DNA from: Nageia nagi
Taxonomy: Eukaryota > Pinophyta
Direction of reading: 5' to 3'
DNA length: 64,000 nucleotides
NCBI GenBank assembly: GCA_050084985.1
Contig: JBITNC010000001.1
Coordinates: 167,648,001 to 167,712,000 of the forward strand
Below the pieces are notes generated by a model. It saw nothing but the letters and a program-made list of their open reading frames with translations. It was not told where the DNA came from and made no database searches. A program made the translations under genes and the position numbers. Below, one piece after another: positions 33,780 to 45,583 of this stretch (within the stretch, counting starts at the first letter, position 1; each line of letters starts with the position of its first letter).

Positions 33780-35530
33780 AGGTCCATTTGGGACCTACTT
33801 TAGCAGATGATGAGCAATAAGGAATATGAGTGTCTCTTTGCAATTAGGATTGGCCATGTTAGGATGATGGATCCCATCACTTGTGATAGTGGATATGTGA
33901 TAACATTGGTGGAGAGGTGGGACATCTACACCAACACCTTAATCCTCCACATGAGAGAGTGCATGATCATTCTCAAGGATATTTGGTGGATATTCATGAT
34001 CCCACTAGAGGAAGAGCCCATGATAGGGATAGGAGTAAGCAATGGCTAATAGGCAGTGATAGTAGGGCTAATTAGAGTAGACAAGTGGCATATCTAATGG
34101 GGGATGGGGGCTTTTACTATGAGGCCACTTATAAGGATGACCTCTATGAGGAACAACTTGTGTTTTTGATGGTGATCAATGTAACACATATCTACCCAGA
34201 TTCTTTTAAAGTACTCTTCCCTTGGAAGCTATTTGATGTGCTAAGACATACATGCATGAGGAGGGGACCATTTTTGCATGGGGACCAGCATTGCTAGCAT
34301 TTGTATATGAAGAGTTAGTTAAGATTTGGCTGAGACGATGATGAGGGATGGCATGCTCCCTTCTCCTATAAATCTAGGTGTGTGAGCACATCTAAGTAGG
34401 AAGGTCAATAGGGTTACTAAATAACATCCATGTAGAGCTAGATGTGGGTTGGGGGATGTAGGCATACCCTATGCCTTAAGATTAGGTAGGGATTATGAGC
34501 CCAAGAGATGGCATCCCCACATCGGGGACCTAACATTCTATATATTAGTGGTCACATGGATGGGGCCATAGGACTTTATTTGGAGGCTTACCTAGATGGG
34601 CTAAGGTGGGTAGAGGATGGATTATAGATGGGTGAAATTTTGAGGTCCAAGTGAGTTAGGATTCGTTGAGGAGAGGTAGAGTTTATCTACTTTGATTGGT
34701 TGGTACAATAGGTAGGGTTGGTATAGGATGTGCCTAGGGAACCTATCTTGTATAGTAGGGCTAGGCTGGATGAGTTGCCAACAATAGTGTATGCAGAGGT
34801 GGGGCCAGAGCTAGATCGCATAACTATGATATCTATGGTGAGAGATGCAAGGACTACACTTGCATATGACTAGTACTATATGGGATGGTTGGTGATAGTG
34901 GATCCCCTAGTAGGAGGGGATGGAGGGGATGGGGTGTAGTGGTGGTAATGGTAGTAGATGAAGGAGATAGAGGTGGTGATGGAGGATACAGAGGTGGTGG
35001 ATGGGATGGGGGATGGGATGGAGGTGTTAGTGGGGTGATGATGGAGATTGTGGATGGGGAATGGGATATGGTAGAGAGGACTAGGGGATCAAAGCTATAG
35101 TGATGGGTCCTTCTATAATGCAGGAGGGGGAGACTTAGTAGTAGCATGCATGAGAATAGCATAGGTAAAGGGAGAGTTGATAATAGCATAGAAGTGAATT
35201 ACTATGCTAGAGTAGACTACAACATAGTGGTGAATTATGGCACTAGACTATACTATGGATGGGCAAACTCATTGCCTCAAGGAAGTGATCAAGAGGATCA
35301 TGGTATATAAGGAGGAATTTAGTAGGATTTGGCATTCAATCCTAGACATGCTAGCATGATCAAGAACAAGTATGAGTCAGGGTACTCAAGGGACCCCCAC
35401 GACATCATAGGGCTCCCACTATCACATAGGGCAATTGAGCTGCTTATACCACCACTCCTCTCAACCTTCAGGCCACATCAATTGAGGAGGCATGGGTGAG
35501 ATGGATATGGATGATGCATGATGTATGATA
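33780..35530 (+). pseudogene. Element C antisense PMD-like ORF
   Basis: Decayed ORF opposite to C's gag-pol. The open stretch 33,807-34,049 reads ITLVERWDIYTNTLIL, then RECMIILKDIWWIFMIPLEEEPMIG, a good fit to the Plant Mobile Domain core (L-V-E-R-W-x-x-x-T-N-T-F-x-L, then E-C/M-x-I-x-L-E-D-V and G-x-P-x-x-x-E-P-x-x-G). A next piece (34,085-34,297) continues with FKVLFPWKLFDVL. A WY-type motif (YDxYYMGWLVIVDPL, about 34,866-34,910) precedes a Gly-rich, low-complexity stretch (34,885-35,100). Many TAG stops. Same place and orientation relative to pol as the ORF at 19,440-21,350. Confidence 0.6.
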
Positions 35531-38016
35531 TGGATGTATATATGTATTTATTTTTGACATCTAGGAGGCCATTTTTTTGATATAGAGGTCAATGTTTTGA
35601 TGAATGGATGTTTTATATGTGATGCCTATGTGGATGCAATGTATGTTTTAGATGCATGTTCTAGATGGATGGGATGCATGTTTTAGATGTATGCTATAGG
35701 TTTATATGTATGATTTAGACTATGTTTTAGATGTATGCAATGCATGTTTTGAGGTTTATGATCTATGTTGGGTATATGAAAATGCAATATTTTAAGTGTA
35801 AATGTTTATTTATATGTGCATGGAAAAATGAACATATATGGATAATCACACTCAAAAGTAAACAATCTTTATAAAAATAAAGATAAACAATTGATAACTA
35901 AAGAATAATGAATTAGAAGGATAGAAAGGTGATAAAAAGTGTATAAAGATAACAACAAGGAAAATAATAATAAAATGATCATTGTAAAATAATCATTTAA
36001 ACAATGTGATGAAAATGAAAAAAAAACATATGATAAAAATACAACAAGACAACAAAAAGATAATAAGACTATAAAAAGATAACAAGATAATAAAATGATA
36101 ACAAGATGATAAAAACAAGATAATAAAAAGATAACAAAATAATAAAGTTGTACAACAAGTAAGAAAATAATTAAAAGATCGATAAAAATGACAAGTATAA
36201 GATTAATAAACAATAGAATGGATAATGAGATAAAATGATAACAAGTGTCACAAACAAGTGAAAATATACTCAATTTATGAGCAAATGTATGATCAAAATA
36301 CGAAAAAGAAGAAGGCTAAAAGGCCACATTAGACAGAATGAAAACATGTCATAACCATGTATTTTTAAACTCAATTTAAATCCATAACAACAATATGTAA
36401 AAATAAGGACTTAAAGGGTATGCATGAATGCAATTAAAATGGACCAAAATAAAACTTTGACAATTTTAACACTTTTAAAAAAGTAAAAAATGACCAACTT
36501 TGACACTCAAAAACAAGCAACCATCATGTCAGTTTAACAAAAAAAATTTATGATATGATAGGTGGATGAAAAATCTAAGTGTTGGAAAAAATGGAGCTTG
36601 TTTGACCTATTTTCAAAGCGAAAACCAAAGCCAATTTTAACTTTACGAAAAACCTTTAATGCTCACTAAAAGCACATCGTTACGGGTAGCCTTGGAAACA
36701 ACTTCCAAAAATTATGTAAATGATAAAATTAGGTTACAAAACTTGACATTTTGATCACATTTATATCTATGGAGGATTAGAAAAAGATAGATTGAAAAAT
36801 GGATAAAGTTTGATATTCCAAAATGCAAAATCAAATAGCCAATTTTTACAAGGGTCAAAGTTCAAGACCTTTGGTCCTAAAACAAAATGGACTTGGAAAT
36901 GGTTACAAAATGAGTTGAAATGACTTGTTAAGGTATGATAAGACATAACAAGACATAATAAGACAAAATGAAAAGGTAGAATGAGCAAATGACATAAATC
37001 AACATAGGTTGAAAAAGTGCACAAAGTGGCCAAGTAGCCAACTTGGGTAGACGAAAGAAAATACAAAGGAAATAAAAATGCAAGGACATCTATGGAATAT
37101 GATCACATTTAGAACTATGGATCAAATAGAATAAGTTGTAAAAGAAACTGACATGGTTAACCAAGATTTTGAAGGTCAAATGAAAGCAAAAAAGTTCAAA
37201 GGGATAAATGGGACAAAGTGCAAAGTTCATCAAAACAAGGTAAAATGACTTAGAAACCATAATAAGTAGACATAAAAGAGATCAAATAACATCAAAAAAC
37301 AATAAGTTGATAAAATAAAAATGAAAATGGATTTGGAGTTGACTTCCATCTTAATGTGTAGAATGAGCTCTTTTTCCAAGTAATTCATATATTGTTAAGC
37401 AATGGCATTCAACGGCCCCAACATATGAATGCAATGATGAAGGAAGGAGGACTATTGATGTGACAAGACAAAAATGAGATGATAGAAAGATAAGATATGA
37501 AAAGATCGAGTTCCATCTTAATGTGTAGGACATGTACTAGCTCCATACCAGACTAGGTAGAAGATATTTGTCCAATGGTTTGCATCATGATGGTGATATA
37601 TACATAGTAAATGGTGATAAAGCAAATATAAGAATACATAACAAGATTAAGTGTATATAGGAGATGAGTGAATTGTGTTTCCCATTCACCCAAAAAAGGT
37701 AGGATGACATTAAAAAGTGGGAGAACACTAAGTATCAACTCCAAATGCAATTATCTAAAGTGATGATACAAGACAAGTGATAAATGAGGAGTCTTGAACT
37801 ACTTGCTATAGTTCTTGGAAACCTTTTCATAATGCTAAGATAAGACAAAGGGGGGATTATGATTGAGGGACATGCTATGGAAGACTCTTTTTTAATGTTT
37901 ATATTTTTTATGTTTATTTTTGTGCTTATAAAATGTTTTACTTTTTTTGGTATTTTATCTTTTTTATTATTTTTTAACGAAACATTTTTTGAATATTTAA
38001 AGGTTGCTTGTAATAT
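35531..38016 (-). other. Element C noncoding region between integrase and antisense ORF
   Basis: No convincing gene. 35,870-36,260 is a gataa-rich simple sequence that creates a Leu/Ile-rich false ORF on the minus strand. 36,300-37,860 is A-rich on the + strand. A short duplicated phrase (ttccatcttaatgtgtag) occurs at 37,345 and 37,510. Confidence 0.5.
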
Positions 38017-39300
38017 CTAGGCATAGAAAGGATGAAGGTGGATGATCTTGATTGGTTTAAGATCTTCAACACCATCCAAGGATGCCAACTTGTATGCTCC
38101 AAAACCATATTTGCTTATAGCAATATAACAACCCAACCAAGTAAGCGCAAACTTGCCTCTTTCTACTTTTGGTTGACTTGTAATTTGTTGATTCTCCTTT
38201 AAGAATATATCACCAAATTCAAATTCTCAATAATGCACTTTCTTATCATAAGACCTTTTGATGCATTCTCGGTAGATCCTCAAATGTTGTAATGCATTGA
38301 TGCATTTCTCATTTAGTAAATCAAGTCAGGCAAGTCAATTTTGCCTATAAGTAATATCATCCATAAAATGCTATAGAGAAATACAAAGGGATGGGATTTC
38401 ATTTTCAATAGGTAAAATAGCTTTAGTACCATAGAAAATAGAAAAAGGTCTTGCTCTAGTAGGTGTCCGAATGCTTGTTCTATAGGCCCATAATGCATAA
38501 GAAAGTTTGGTGTGCCAATCCCTTTGTGAATCTCCAACAAAATTTTGAAGTACTTTAATAATAATTTAATTAGAAGCTTCATATTTTCCATTGGATTGAG
38601 GGTAGTAAGGTGTAGAGAAACTTAATTGGATATGTTATTTGTCACACAAGGCTTGAACATCATTATTTTTGAAAGGGATTCCATTATCCATGATTAATTT
38701 AGAAGGGATTCCAAATATGCAAATGAGGTCGGTCTCAATGAACTCCACAATTTAAGTGCTTTAATTTCAATCAAGGGCATGGCTTCTAACCATTTAGTGA
38801 AGTGTTATATGTAAGTGATTATGAATTTGTGTCCTTATGAAGAATGGGATACAATTGGCCAATAAGGTCCAAACCCCATTATGAAAAGGGCCATATAGTT
38901 GCAATAGGTTGCAAGTCTTGAGAAGGTAAGTGCTAAAGGTTTGCAAATTGTTGGCACTTAATGCATTTATGAACATAAGAAACACAATCTTTTTCAAGTG
39001 TTGGCCAAAAGTATCCCATTCTCAACAAACATTTTGCAATTGCTATGCCACTAAAGTTGCCACTACATGTACCATCATGTGCTTGGGATAATGCAAGGAG
39101 AATTTCATTGGGTTTAAGACATCTTAAAAGGATACCTTCATAGCCTCTTTTATATAGTATATCCCCCAACAAGGTATATTTGGCACATTTTTGTTTAAAG
39201 CATATTATCTCAATTTTAGTCATAGCATCTTCTCTAATTTTAGTCATATCTTGGAGGTAAATTCCAATCTTGAGAAAATATTTTACAAGAGCTTACCAAG
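38017..39300 (-). pseudogene. Element C integrase
   Basis: Ends with IKIIHLHPFYA and TAG at 38,019-38,017, parallel to the end of element A pol. The N-terminal zinc region is the open stretch 39,247-38,933: GDILYKRGYEGILLRCLKPN, then AHDGTCSGNFSG and YVHKCIKCQQFANL, with H-H-C-C positions visible. The catalytic core (38,880-38,330) is broken by stops and frameshifts. A C-terminal ALQHLRIYRECIKRSYDKKV (about 38,295-38,235) and FALTWLGCYI can be read. Confidence 0.8.
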
Positions 39301-39399
39301 TATTAGCATTGTCAACTTCAATTTGGTTAATGATGGTCCAACAATGTAAGAAGGGTTATGCAATGTGGTGATATGGATAATAATCTTATCTTGATTATC

Positions 39400-39863
39400 T
39401 TGGGAAGGGATGAGGGAACCTAATGAAGCCATGGCATTTGTAAATCTATTGGTGGATCTTGGAGAGGATTCAATGGTCTACTTATCAAACATTAGGAGGA
39501 TTTAATCAATAATATATTTATACTTTTTAAGAACCTCATTATGGCATTTATAAGTTCCAAGGACTTAGTTTACAATAAGTTGGGAATCACTAATGATTTT
39601 AATGCTTTTGAAATTTAGCTTAATTGCAGATTGAAAACCAAGGACAAGGGCCTCATATTCAGCCATGTTATTAGTGCAAGGAAATTTGATTTTAAAAGAT
39701 AAAGGGATTGGTGCTCCTTAAGGTGTAATAAAAACAATACTAGGACCACCTCCTTATTTGTATTTATAACCATCAAAGAATAGGGTAATGTCAATTTCCT
39801 CTTCTTTGGTATCAACAAATTCCTCATCTTCAACCAAAACAAAAATGGAATCATCAAGAACAA
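39400..39863 (-). pseudogene. Element C additional RNase H (aRH)
   Basis: Second RNase H between native RH and integrase. On the minus strand: ITLFFDGYKYK (first Asp kept), NNMAEYEALVLGFQSAI (Glu kept) and KIISDSQLIVNQVLG (Asp kept), in a frame different from the longest open stretch here. Stops and a frameshift separate these blocks. This is the expected Tat position. Confidence 0.75.
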
Positions 39864-40290
39864 TCAAGTGTACAAGGGTTGTGAATCATGCAATAGAGCT
39901 TTAGCAAGTTGATTAGCAATAACTTTCCCTTTAATACATTTTTGGTTTGCAAACTCAAGTTCAAATTCAACTAATAGCATTATCCATTTAGACGTGCATG
40001 ACTTAACATATGCATGGCTCATCAAGTATCTCAAAGGATCACTTCTAGCAACAACATAAGTCTTATGATTTAGCATATAGTGTCTTAACTTATGTATTCC
40101 AAATACATTAGCAAGGCACAACTTCTCAATATGAATGTAACACACTTCATAGTTAACAAGAGTTCTACTTATAATAAATAGCTTTCTCTTTGTTTGTATC
40201 ATTCTTTTGTGCCAACATGGTTTTAATGGCAATGTCTGTAGTAGAAATGTATAAATGAAATGGTCTAGAGAGATTGGGTGGGATCAAAAT
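39864..40290 (-). pseudogene. Element C RNase H (native)
   Basis: RT-linked RNase H. Readable are SRTLVNYEVCYIHIEKLCLA, KLRHYMLNHKTYVVARSDPL and SKWIMLLVEFELEFANQKCI, matching the element A domain at 4331-4725. A frameshift near 40,230 separates it from RT. Confidence 0.75.
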
Positions 40291-41130
40291 TCAAGGAGAT
40301 AAAAGGTATTTTTTAAGTTGGTTGAAAGAATCTTGACACTCCTCTATCCATTCAAAATCTACTCCTTTATTCAAAAGGTGATTAAAAGGTTTGCACTTGT
40401 TAGATAATTGGGTGATGAACCTACGAATTGCATTAATTTTACTAGATAAGCTTCTTATCTCTTTAAGATTGCAAGGGGGAGGCATTTTAGTTATAGCTTT
40501 AATTTTAGTAGGATCCACCTTGATCCCTCATCATGAAATAATGTAACCCAAAATCCTTCCAAAAGCTACACCAAATACACACTTTTTTGGATTAAGTCTT
40601 ACATTATGATCAATAAGTCTATCAAAAATCTTTGCAAGGACTTCAAGGTGAGTACCTTTAGTCTTGTATTTGGCTAAAATATCATCTACAAAGCATTCAA
40701 CAATGTTACCCATGTAGTAATGAATGATATACATCATAGCACATTCGTATGTGGTAGCTACATTCTTTAAACCAAAGGGCATGACCTTATAGCAGAAGGT
40801 TCCCCAAGGTGTTATGAATGCAATTTTATGTTGATCATTTTTGGTAATATGAATCTAATTGTAGCCACTAAAATCATCCATGAGTGAGATTATTTCATAA
40901 CTTGCAATTGCCTCTATGATATTGTCAATGTTGGGTAGAGGAAAATCATATTTTGGGAAAGCTTTACTAATGTCTCAAAAATTAGTGAATATATGAATAC
41001 CTCATGTCTTGTTACCAACAGGATCAACATTGGAAACCCATGTAGGCTAATCAATAGGTGTAATAAAACTAGCATCAAATTTTTTTTGAAGTTCTTCTTT
41101 AATAAGGAGAGCAATTTTTAGATGAATTTT
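40291..41130 (-). pseudogene. Element C reverse transcriptase
   Basis: Blocks in order on the minus strand: FPLPNIDNIIEAIASYEIIS, LMDDFSGYN, PWGTFCYKVMPFGLKNVATTY, the catalytic F-V-D-D at 40,692-40,681, LNPKKCVFGVAFGRILGYII, VDPTKIKAITKMPPPCNLKE, and the connection FNQLKKYLLSP. The F in place of Y next to V-D-D is unusual. Frameshifts occur near 40,980 and stops near 40,525 and 40,850. Confidence 0.85.
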
Positions 41131-42246
41131 CTTAGTTTTTGCTTATTGGGTTTAGCATCCTTTTCAAGAATAATATTATGAACAACAATATTTGAATCTA
41201 GTCCTAGCATGTTAGAATATTTCCAAACAAAAAATTTAATATACTTCTTAAGAAGCTAAATGGATAACTCTTGCTCTTCTTTAGTTAATAACTTGCCAAG
41301 TAACATAATATGAGGATTATTAGGATATTCACCAATGTCAACTTCAATTGTTTCTTCAATAAGCATGTGAGAAGTGTCATCCAATTGGGAAGGTAAGGGT
41401 AATAAATTAAGTTCATCCTTCTCATATTGTGAATTGTATTTATCAAAATATTGCTCCATATTTATAATAGCATTCTCACAAGAATCAAAAGTATAAGAAA
41501 AATTCTCCAAAATAAGCATCCAATGTTTTAAAAAGTAGGATAAATATTCTTACAACAAGAAGGCAAATGAGTATAGCCACCAAGGTGGTCAACTATAGAT
41601 TTATCACATGTAAAATATTCAAGAGGGATAGGAGCATTATCAAGAGAAAAGTAAACATAATCAACATGAGAGGAATTCTATGCAATCCAGTATTCGAAAA
41701 GTATGTCAAAGGTGTATACAAACCTATAGACAAAGTGCAAATAGAACGAAAAAATTCAATATTAGGATCATACATGACAAAATTAACATGGAAAAAGTCC
41801 CTCATTTCAATGTGTACAAACTCTTGAGCAAATTCCCTATAATCATGATTAAGCATGAAAGGTGGAGGGGATGAAGCAATGTTATATTCAAGATGCATGC
41901 TCATATTGAAAGAAAGATTGGAACAAATTACAAAAGCATCAACATCTTCATAAAAGAATAAGGGATTGTCAACCACATTAAAAGAGGGTGACATAAGTCT
42001 AATGTTTATGGTAGGTAAGATTTCATGATAAAGAGTATTGACAAATAAAATTTCTAAAGATACCTCTTCTTCAACTTCATCACAAGGAAGTTGAGTGATA
42101 TAAAAGAGCTCTTGAATAGATGTTTCTCTTTCACATGAAATTACATGAGGTGCACTAGTGATTAAAGCTTGTTTTTAATAACCTAAACTAGATTTATCGA
42201 AGGGTAAACATGGTTCAAAAATTTCATGTTCAAACTTACCAATGGC
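41131..42246 (-). pseudogene. Element C linker between protease and RT
   Basis: Decayed linker coding sequence. The piece 41,519-41,256 contains LIEETIEVDIGEYPNNPHI, homologous to the pre-RT acidic block of element A. The rest (41,560-42,240) is Glu- and Ile-rich with many breaks; no domain seen. Confidence 0.55.
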
Positions 42247-43110
42247 TTAACCTTTCCAACGATAAGTCTCATCAAAATATTGAGAAGCAAAGGCAAACTT
42301 AGATAAATTTTTGGGAGGAACACAAGAAGAAAAAGAAGGGTGAGATTCCTTACTAGCTTCAATAGTGGTTGGCATAATATTCTTCTCTTTAATGAAGGAG
42401 ATTGGTTTGATATGTGGCTCTTTTGATGGAAGATAAGTTGAAGTACATCCCATAACTTTACGAGAAGGAATGGTATGCAAGTTTAGAATATGATTTTGCA
42501 ACTTGTATTCTCCAACTTGAGGTGAGGTATATGAAATAATGGCTTTACTACTTGACTCTCCACTAGAAGGAACCTCACTAGAAACAATAATAGTAGAAGA
42601 AGTAATAACACTATCATGCACAATGTGAGATGATGTAAGAACATTAGGATTCACAACATTAGAAATGGAAAGTAGAACAAAAGGCACAAGATGAGTAGAA
42701 GATAAAAAATCATTATAAGAAAAAATAAAGTTGCAATATTGAAATGGTTCAAGATCAGCTTTGACACATGTTAATTTGCCTTCATGAATAAATTTTATGC
42801 ATTGATGAAATGTAGAAGGTGCACACTTCATTTCATATATCCATGGTATTCCAAGTAAGAGGTTATACTTTAAGGTTTCTTCAATGACATGGAATAAGGT
42901 ATGCAATGTTCTTGGTCACACCTTGAGGGGCAATACTATAGTGCCCATAGTGGTAGAAATAGTATCATTAAAGGCCCTTAGTTGTAAGGTGGAAGAGGAT
43001 AGACTACTTTGAGGTATGTTAAGATGGTTCAAAGCTGAAGAAGAAATAACATTCAAACTTGAACCATTATCAATTAAAAATATTTTAAAATTTTGGCCCT
43101 CCATGAGAGC
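42247..43110 (-). pseudogene. Element C protease and following Ser/Thr-rich region
   Basis: Protease site FLIDNGSSLNVI (D-N-G-S, about 43,080-43,045), then LQLRAFNDTISTTMG and, after a stop near 42,915, YNLLLGIPWIYEMKC, all matching element A. A Ser/Thr-rich tail (about 42,700-42,250) with no recognisable fold follows in the same frame, to TAA at about 42,247. Confidence 0.75.
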
Positions 43111-43697
43111 AATAATGAAAAGAGGAGGGTGGGTCTAAGAATTCCTAACTCAATAATATCATGTTCATGAAAGGTTATAGCACCTAAATCACATGATTGC
43201 ATGTGACCCACAAAATTGGTAAAAGCTTCTACATATTGGGCTTGTACTTCAATGTAATTTAGGACTCCCATAAGTGCATCTCTATGAGATTTGAAGGTTT
43301 TAAGTAAATAAGAAATGGACATCTTGGTTGGTAATGATTTCAATTGGTGGGTGATACTCAATTTGATTGTAACAACAAGACACCTTTGGTTTTGATTATG
43401 AGTAGGACCTCTTAGACCTTAGGTTCCTCTAGAATCATTATGCCTTGGAGCTTGATTTGTACTTGAGGTGTCTTGTCTTGGAGGGGTGTTCTTTTGGTTT
43501 CTTGTAATAGCATGGATGATACCAATAAAATTTTTTAAAGAAGGATTACTAACATAATTCACTTGGTTTGCATCAACTTGGTTTTGCCTTAGAAGTGGAT
43601 CCTTATAAACATTTAAATTTTGATTAGGGGGTGCAAGTAGATTTTTTATAACAAGGTCTCCCCTTTCAATCAAATCTTGGATCATATTTTTAAGGTG
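43111..43697 (-). pseudogene. Element C gag, C-terminal part
   Basis: Continues gag after E is removed: HHLKNMIQDLIERGDLVIKN resumes directly after the nucleocapsid histidine/cysteine motif. The open stretch 43,685-43,419 is Asn/Gln-rich. A further stretch at 43,361-43,074 is broken from it by a stop and frameshift. Tat gag C-termini normally have this x-LK-x-x-IQDLI arrangement. Confidence 0.75.
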
Positions 43698-43702
43698 ATG
43701 TC
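43698..43702. repeat. Element E target-site duplication, left (atgtc)
   Basis: atgtc before TGTTGGAATT; matches 48,171-48,175. Confidence 0.95.
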
Positions 43703-44021
43703 TGTTGGAATTATACCCTACATATCCATAAGTCCTAAGTTAGTAGATTAATTAATTAGGACTAAGAGTATTTCCTAAAGTATTAATATTAGCTTGTGAG
43801 AAATATTTGGTCTATGTTGACCATATTCCATACTTAGCCTATTTGTTAGGGTAGGCATCACTTATTGTCTTGAAGTTCATGTAGGTGTGCTATTTGTGAT
43901 ATTTGTTATGGTGTGAGAATATTGCATCTCAACCATTTAGCTTGTCTTGTAATGGCTTTCTTAAGCCTATATATGTAACTCATTTTGATGAGTAATATAG
44001 AAGAACATTATAGTTCTCTCA
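43703..44021 (+). repeat. Element E 5' LTR (319 bp)
   Basis: TGTTGGAATT...TTCTCTCA. TATA-like CCTATATATG near 43,971. Differs from the 3' LTR at two sites within the first 35 bases. Confidence 0.96.
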
Positions 44022-44023
44022 AT

Positions 44024-44035
44024 TGGTATCAGAGC
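44024..44035 (+). promoter_or_regulatory. Element E primer binding site (initiator tRNA-Met)
   Basis: TGGTATCAGAGC two bases after the LTR; first bases of the leader shared with copia-2. Confidence 0.93.
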
Positions 44036-44206
44036 TATTTCAATCTATTGGGATTGAGTAGTGAGTGAGGTGACTTGTATGAAGTTTTGAAAGCTTCATT
44101 TGAGGAGGATCCAACAACTCTTGGAAGAAGATTGTCAATTGTGATTGTAGCAATGGCAAATTCAAATGGGAATGTTCCAATTCTAGAATTCAAAGGAGGA
44201 AGATCA
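44024..44206 (+). other. Leader segment shared with copia-2
   Basis: About 183 bp matching copia-2 minus-strand 31,052 to about 30,870 with about four differences, ending inside the copia-2 gag start. It includes an ATG at 44,153 followed by about 15 gag codons and then diverges to a stop by 44,224. This is the usual place of dimerisation and packaging signals. Confidence 0.85.
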
Positions 44207-44224
44207 AATCAAGTTCTGTGAAAG

Positions 44225-45583
44225 TGTGTAAAGGATGATATCTAATGCTAAGAATGCTCCTCTGATGATCTGCTATGTAAAGAAATCGCTGAAGGAGAGC
44301 CTACATTGAGAAGCGATGGAGGTGAAGTGTGGAGCTCGCATGGTGCATGAGGCGTAAAGCTTGTGTGGAGAAGGAGATGAGTGCGAAGGAGATGTACACA
44401 GAGGAGCTCATGCATTGAAGGAACTGAGGGCTCGATATGAGGTGCATTGCTAAAAGAGGAGACGTGAAGCTCACGTGAAGTTCAAGTGAGGAGATAGTCA
44501 CACATTGAAGAAGAAGTAAGGACCAACGAAGCTACGTGAGGGAAGCCAACCTAAGAAACATTTTGCTACATGGAGGAGCTACATGTTTGAAAAATAAACT
44601 AATCTAGTTTGCTACATAGAGGAGATGTGAAGCTCACAGAGTAGCGTGAAGGAGCTGAAGGAGCTGGAGTCACATGAAGGAGCAACGAGGGTATGTGAAG
44701 AGTCACATGAAGAGTCACATGAAGAGTCATGTGAAGAGCAACATTGCTAGAGGATGTGCATGAAGCCTGCACAGAGGAGGAGACATGAAAGAAGCTACGT
44801 AAGTGTGGTGGTGAGTCAGGGGCAATCCTGCCAGCCTTCTTACCTAATAACCAATCTACATCTCCATTACAATGATGTTTTGATCTCGAAGATTTGGTGA
44901 AGGAAGAGATAGTTTTTAGTCCAAATTTGATCAACAGAGGGATCAATTCCTATGGAGGAGAGGGAGATGAGAAATCTCCATTGAGAAGGTGAAAAATTTG
45001 CAACCATTCTGCAAGTTTGAAAAGTTGTAGAATCACCAACATTTGAGGTACAATCGCTAACATTTAAGAGGGATCACCAACGATCCTTTTAGATCACCAA
45101 TGATCGCCTGGGCATTTTACATCCATAAATTGGTAAGTTTTGTTTAAAAAAAAAAAGAAATAGGGTTCTAAGGGGCAACGCCCCTGGCGTGCCTCCCCTA
45201 TTATGAGATGGGGCTTCCAAAATTTTTTGGAGGGGTCAAAAACACCCAAAATTATGTAAAAATTCATGCATCTGGAGAATTCTAGAGTCACCAATGCTCG
45301 ACTCAAAATCATCGATGATCATCATAGAATCATCAACGATTGATGATCGACTTGAAGCAGGTAGGAGCTAAGCGCTATGAGTGGAGCAACCTAGGGGAGC
45401 ATAAGATCCAATCGTTAATGACCATCTCCAATCATCAGCAATCAAGAATCACTAGCAATCCAGTATAATCACCAGCAATCTCTGCTAAGTCACCAACAAT
45501 TTCTGTATCTACATTTTGGAATCAAAAATAGAATATTGAAAAGTGTCAAATTTCTCCATAATTGAAGGGTGAATGATTAGAGA
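44225..45583 (+). other. Element E long leader
   Basis: 1.36 kb without a credible gene. Contains a 12-bp tandem repeat (AGTCACATGAAG, three units from 44,701) and, at about 45,010-45,520, roughly eleven degenerate ATCACCAACGATC-like phrases. An open frame on the opposite strand (44,946-44,599) reflects repeats only. Confidence 0.6.

Noticed and set aside
34854-35189. Pro/Ser/Thr-rich ORF on the minus strand
   Set aside because: It is the shadow of the Gly-rich low-complexity end of the PMD-like ORF on the + strand.
35869-36273. 134-codon Leu/Ile/Phe-rich ORF resembling a membrane protein
   Set aside because: Produced by gataa-rich simple sequence; composition explains the hydrophobicity and no conserved motif is present.
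36767-37066. 99-codon ORF on the minus strand with many His, Phe and Cys
   Set aside because: Lies in the long noncoding 3' part of element C; the reverse of A-rich sequence, with no counterpart in element A.
44301-44946. Two Ser/His-rich ORFs on the minus strand in E's leader
   Set aside because: Reverse reading of repeated CACATGAAG and GGAG phrases; no conserved domain.
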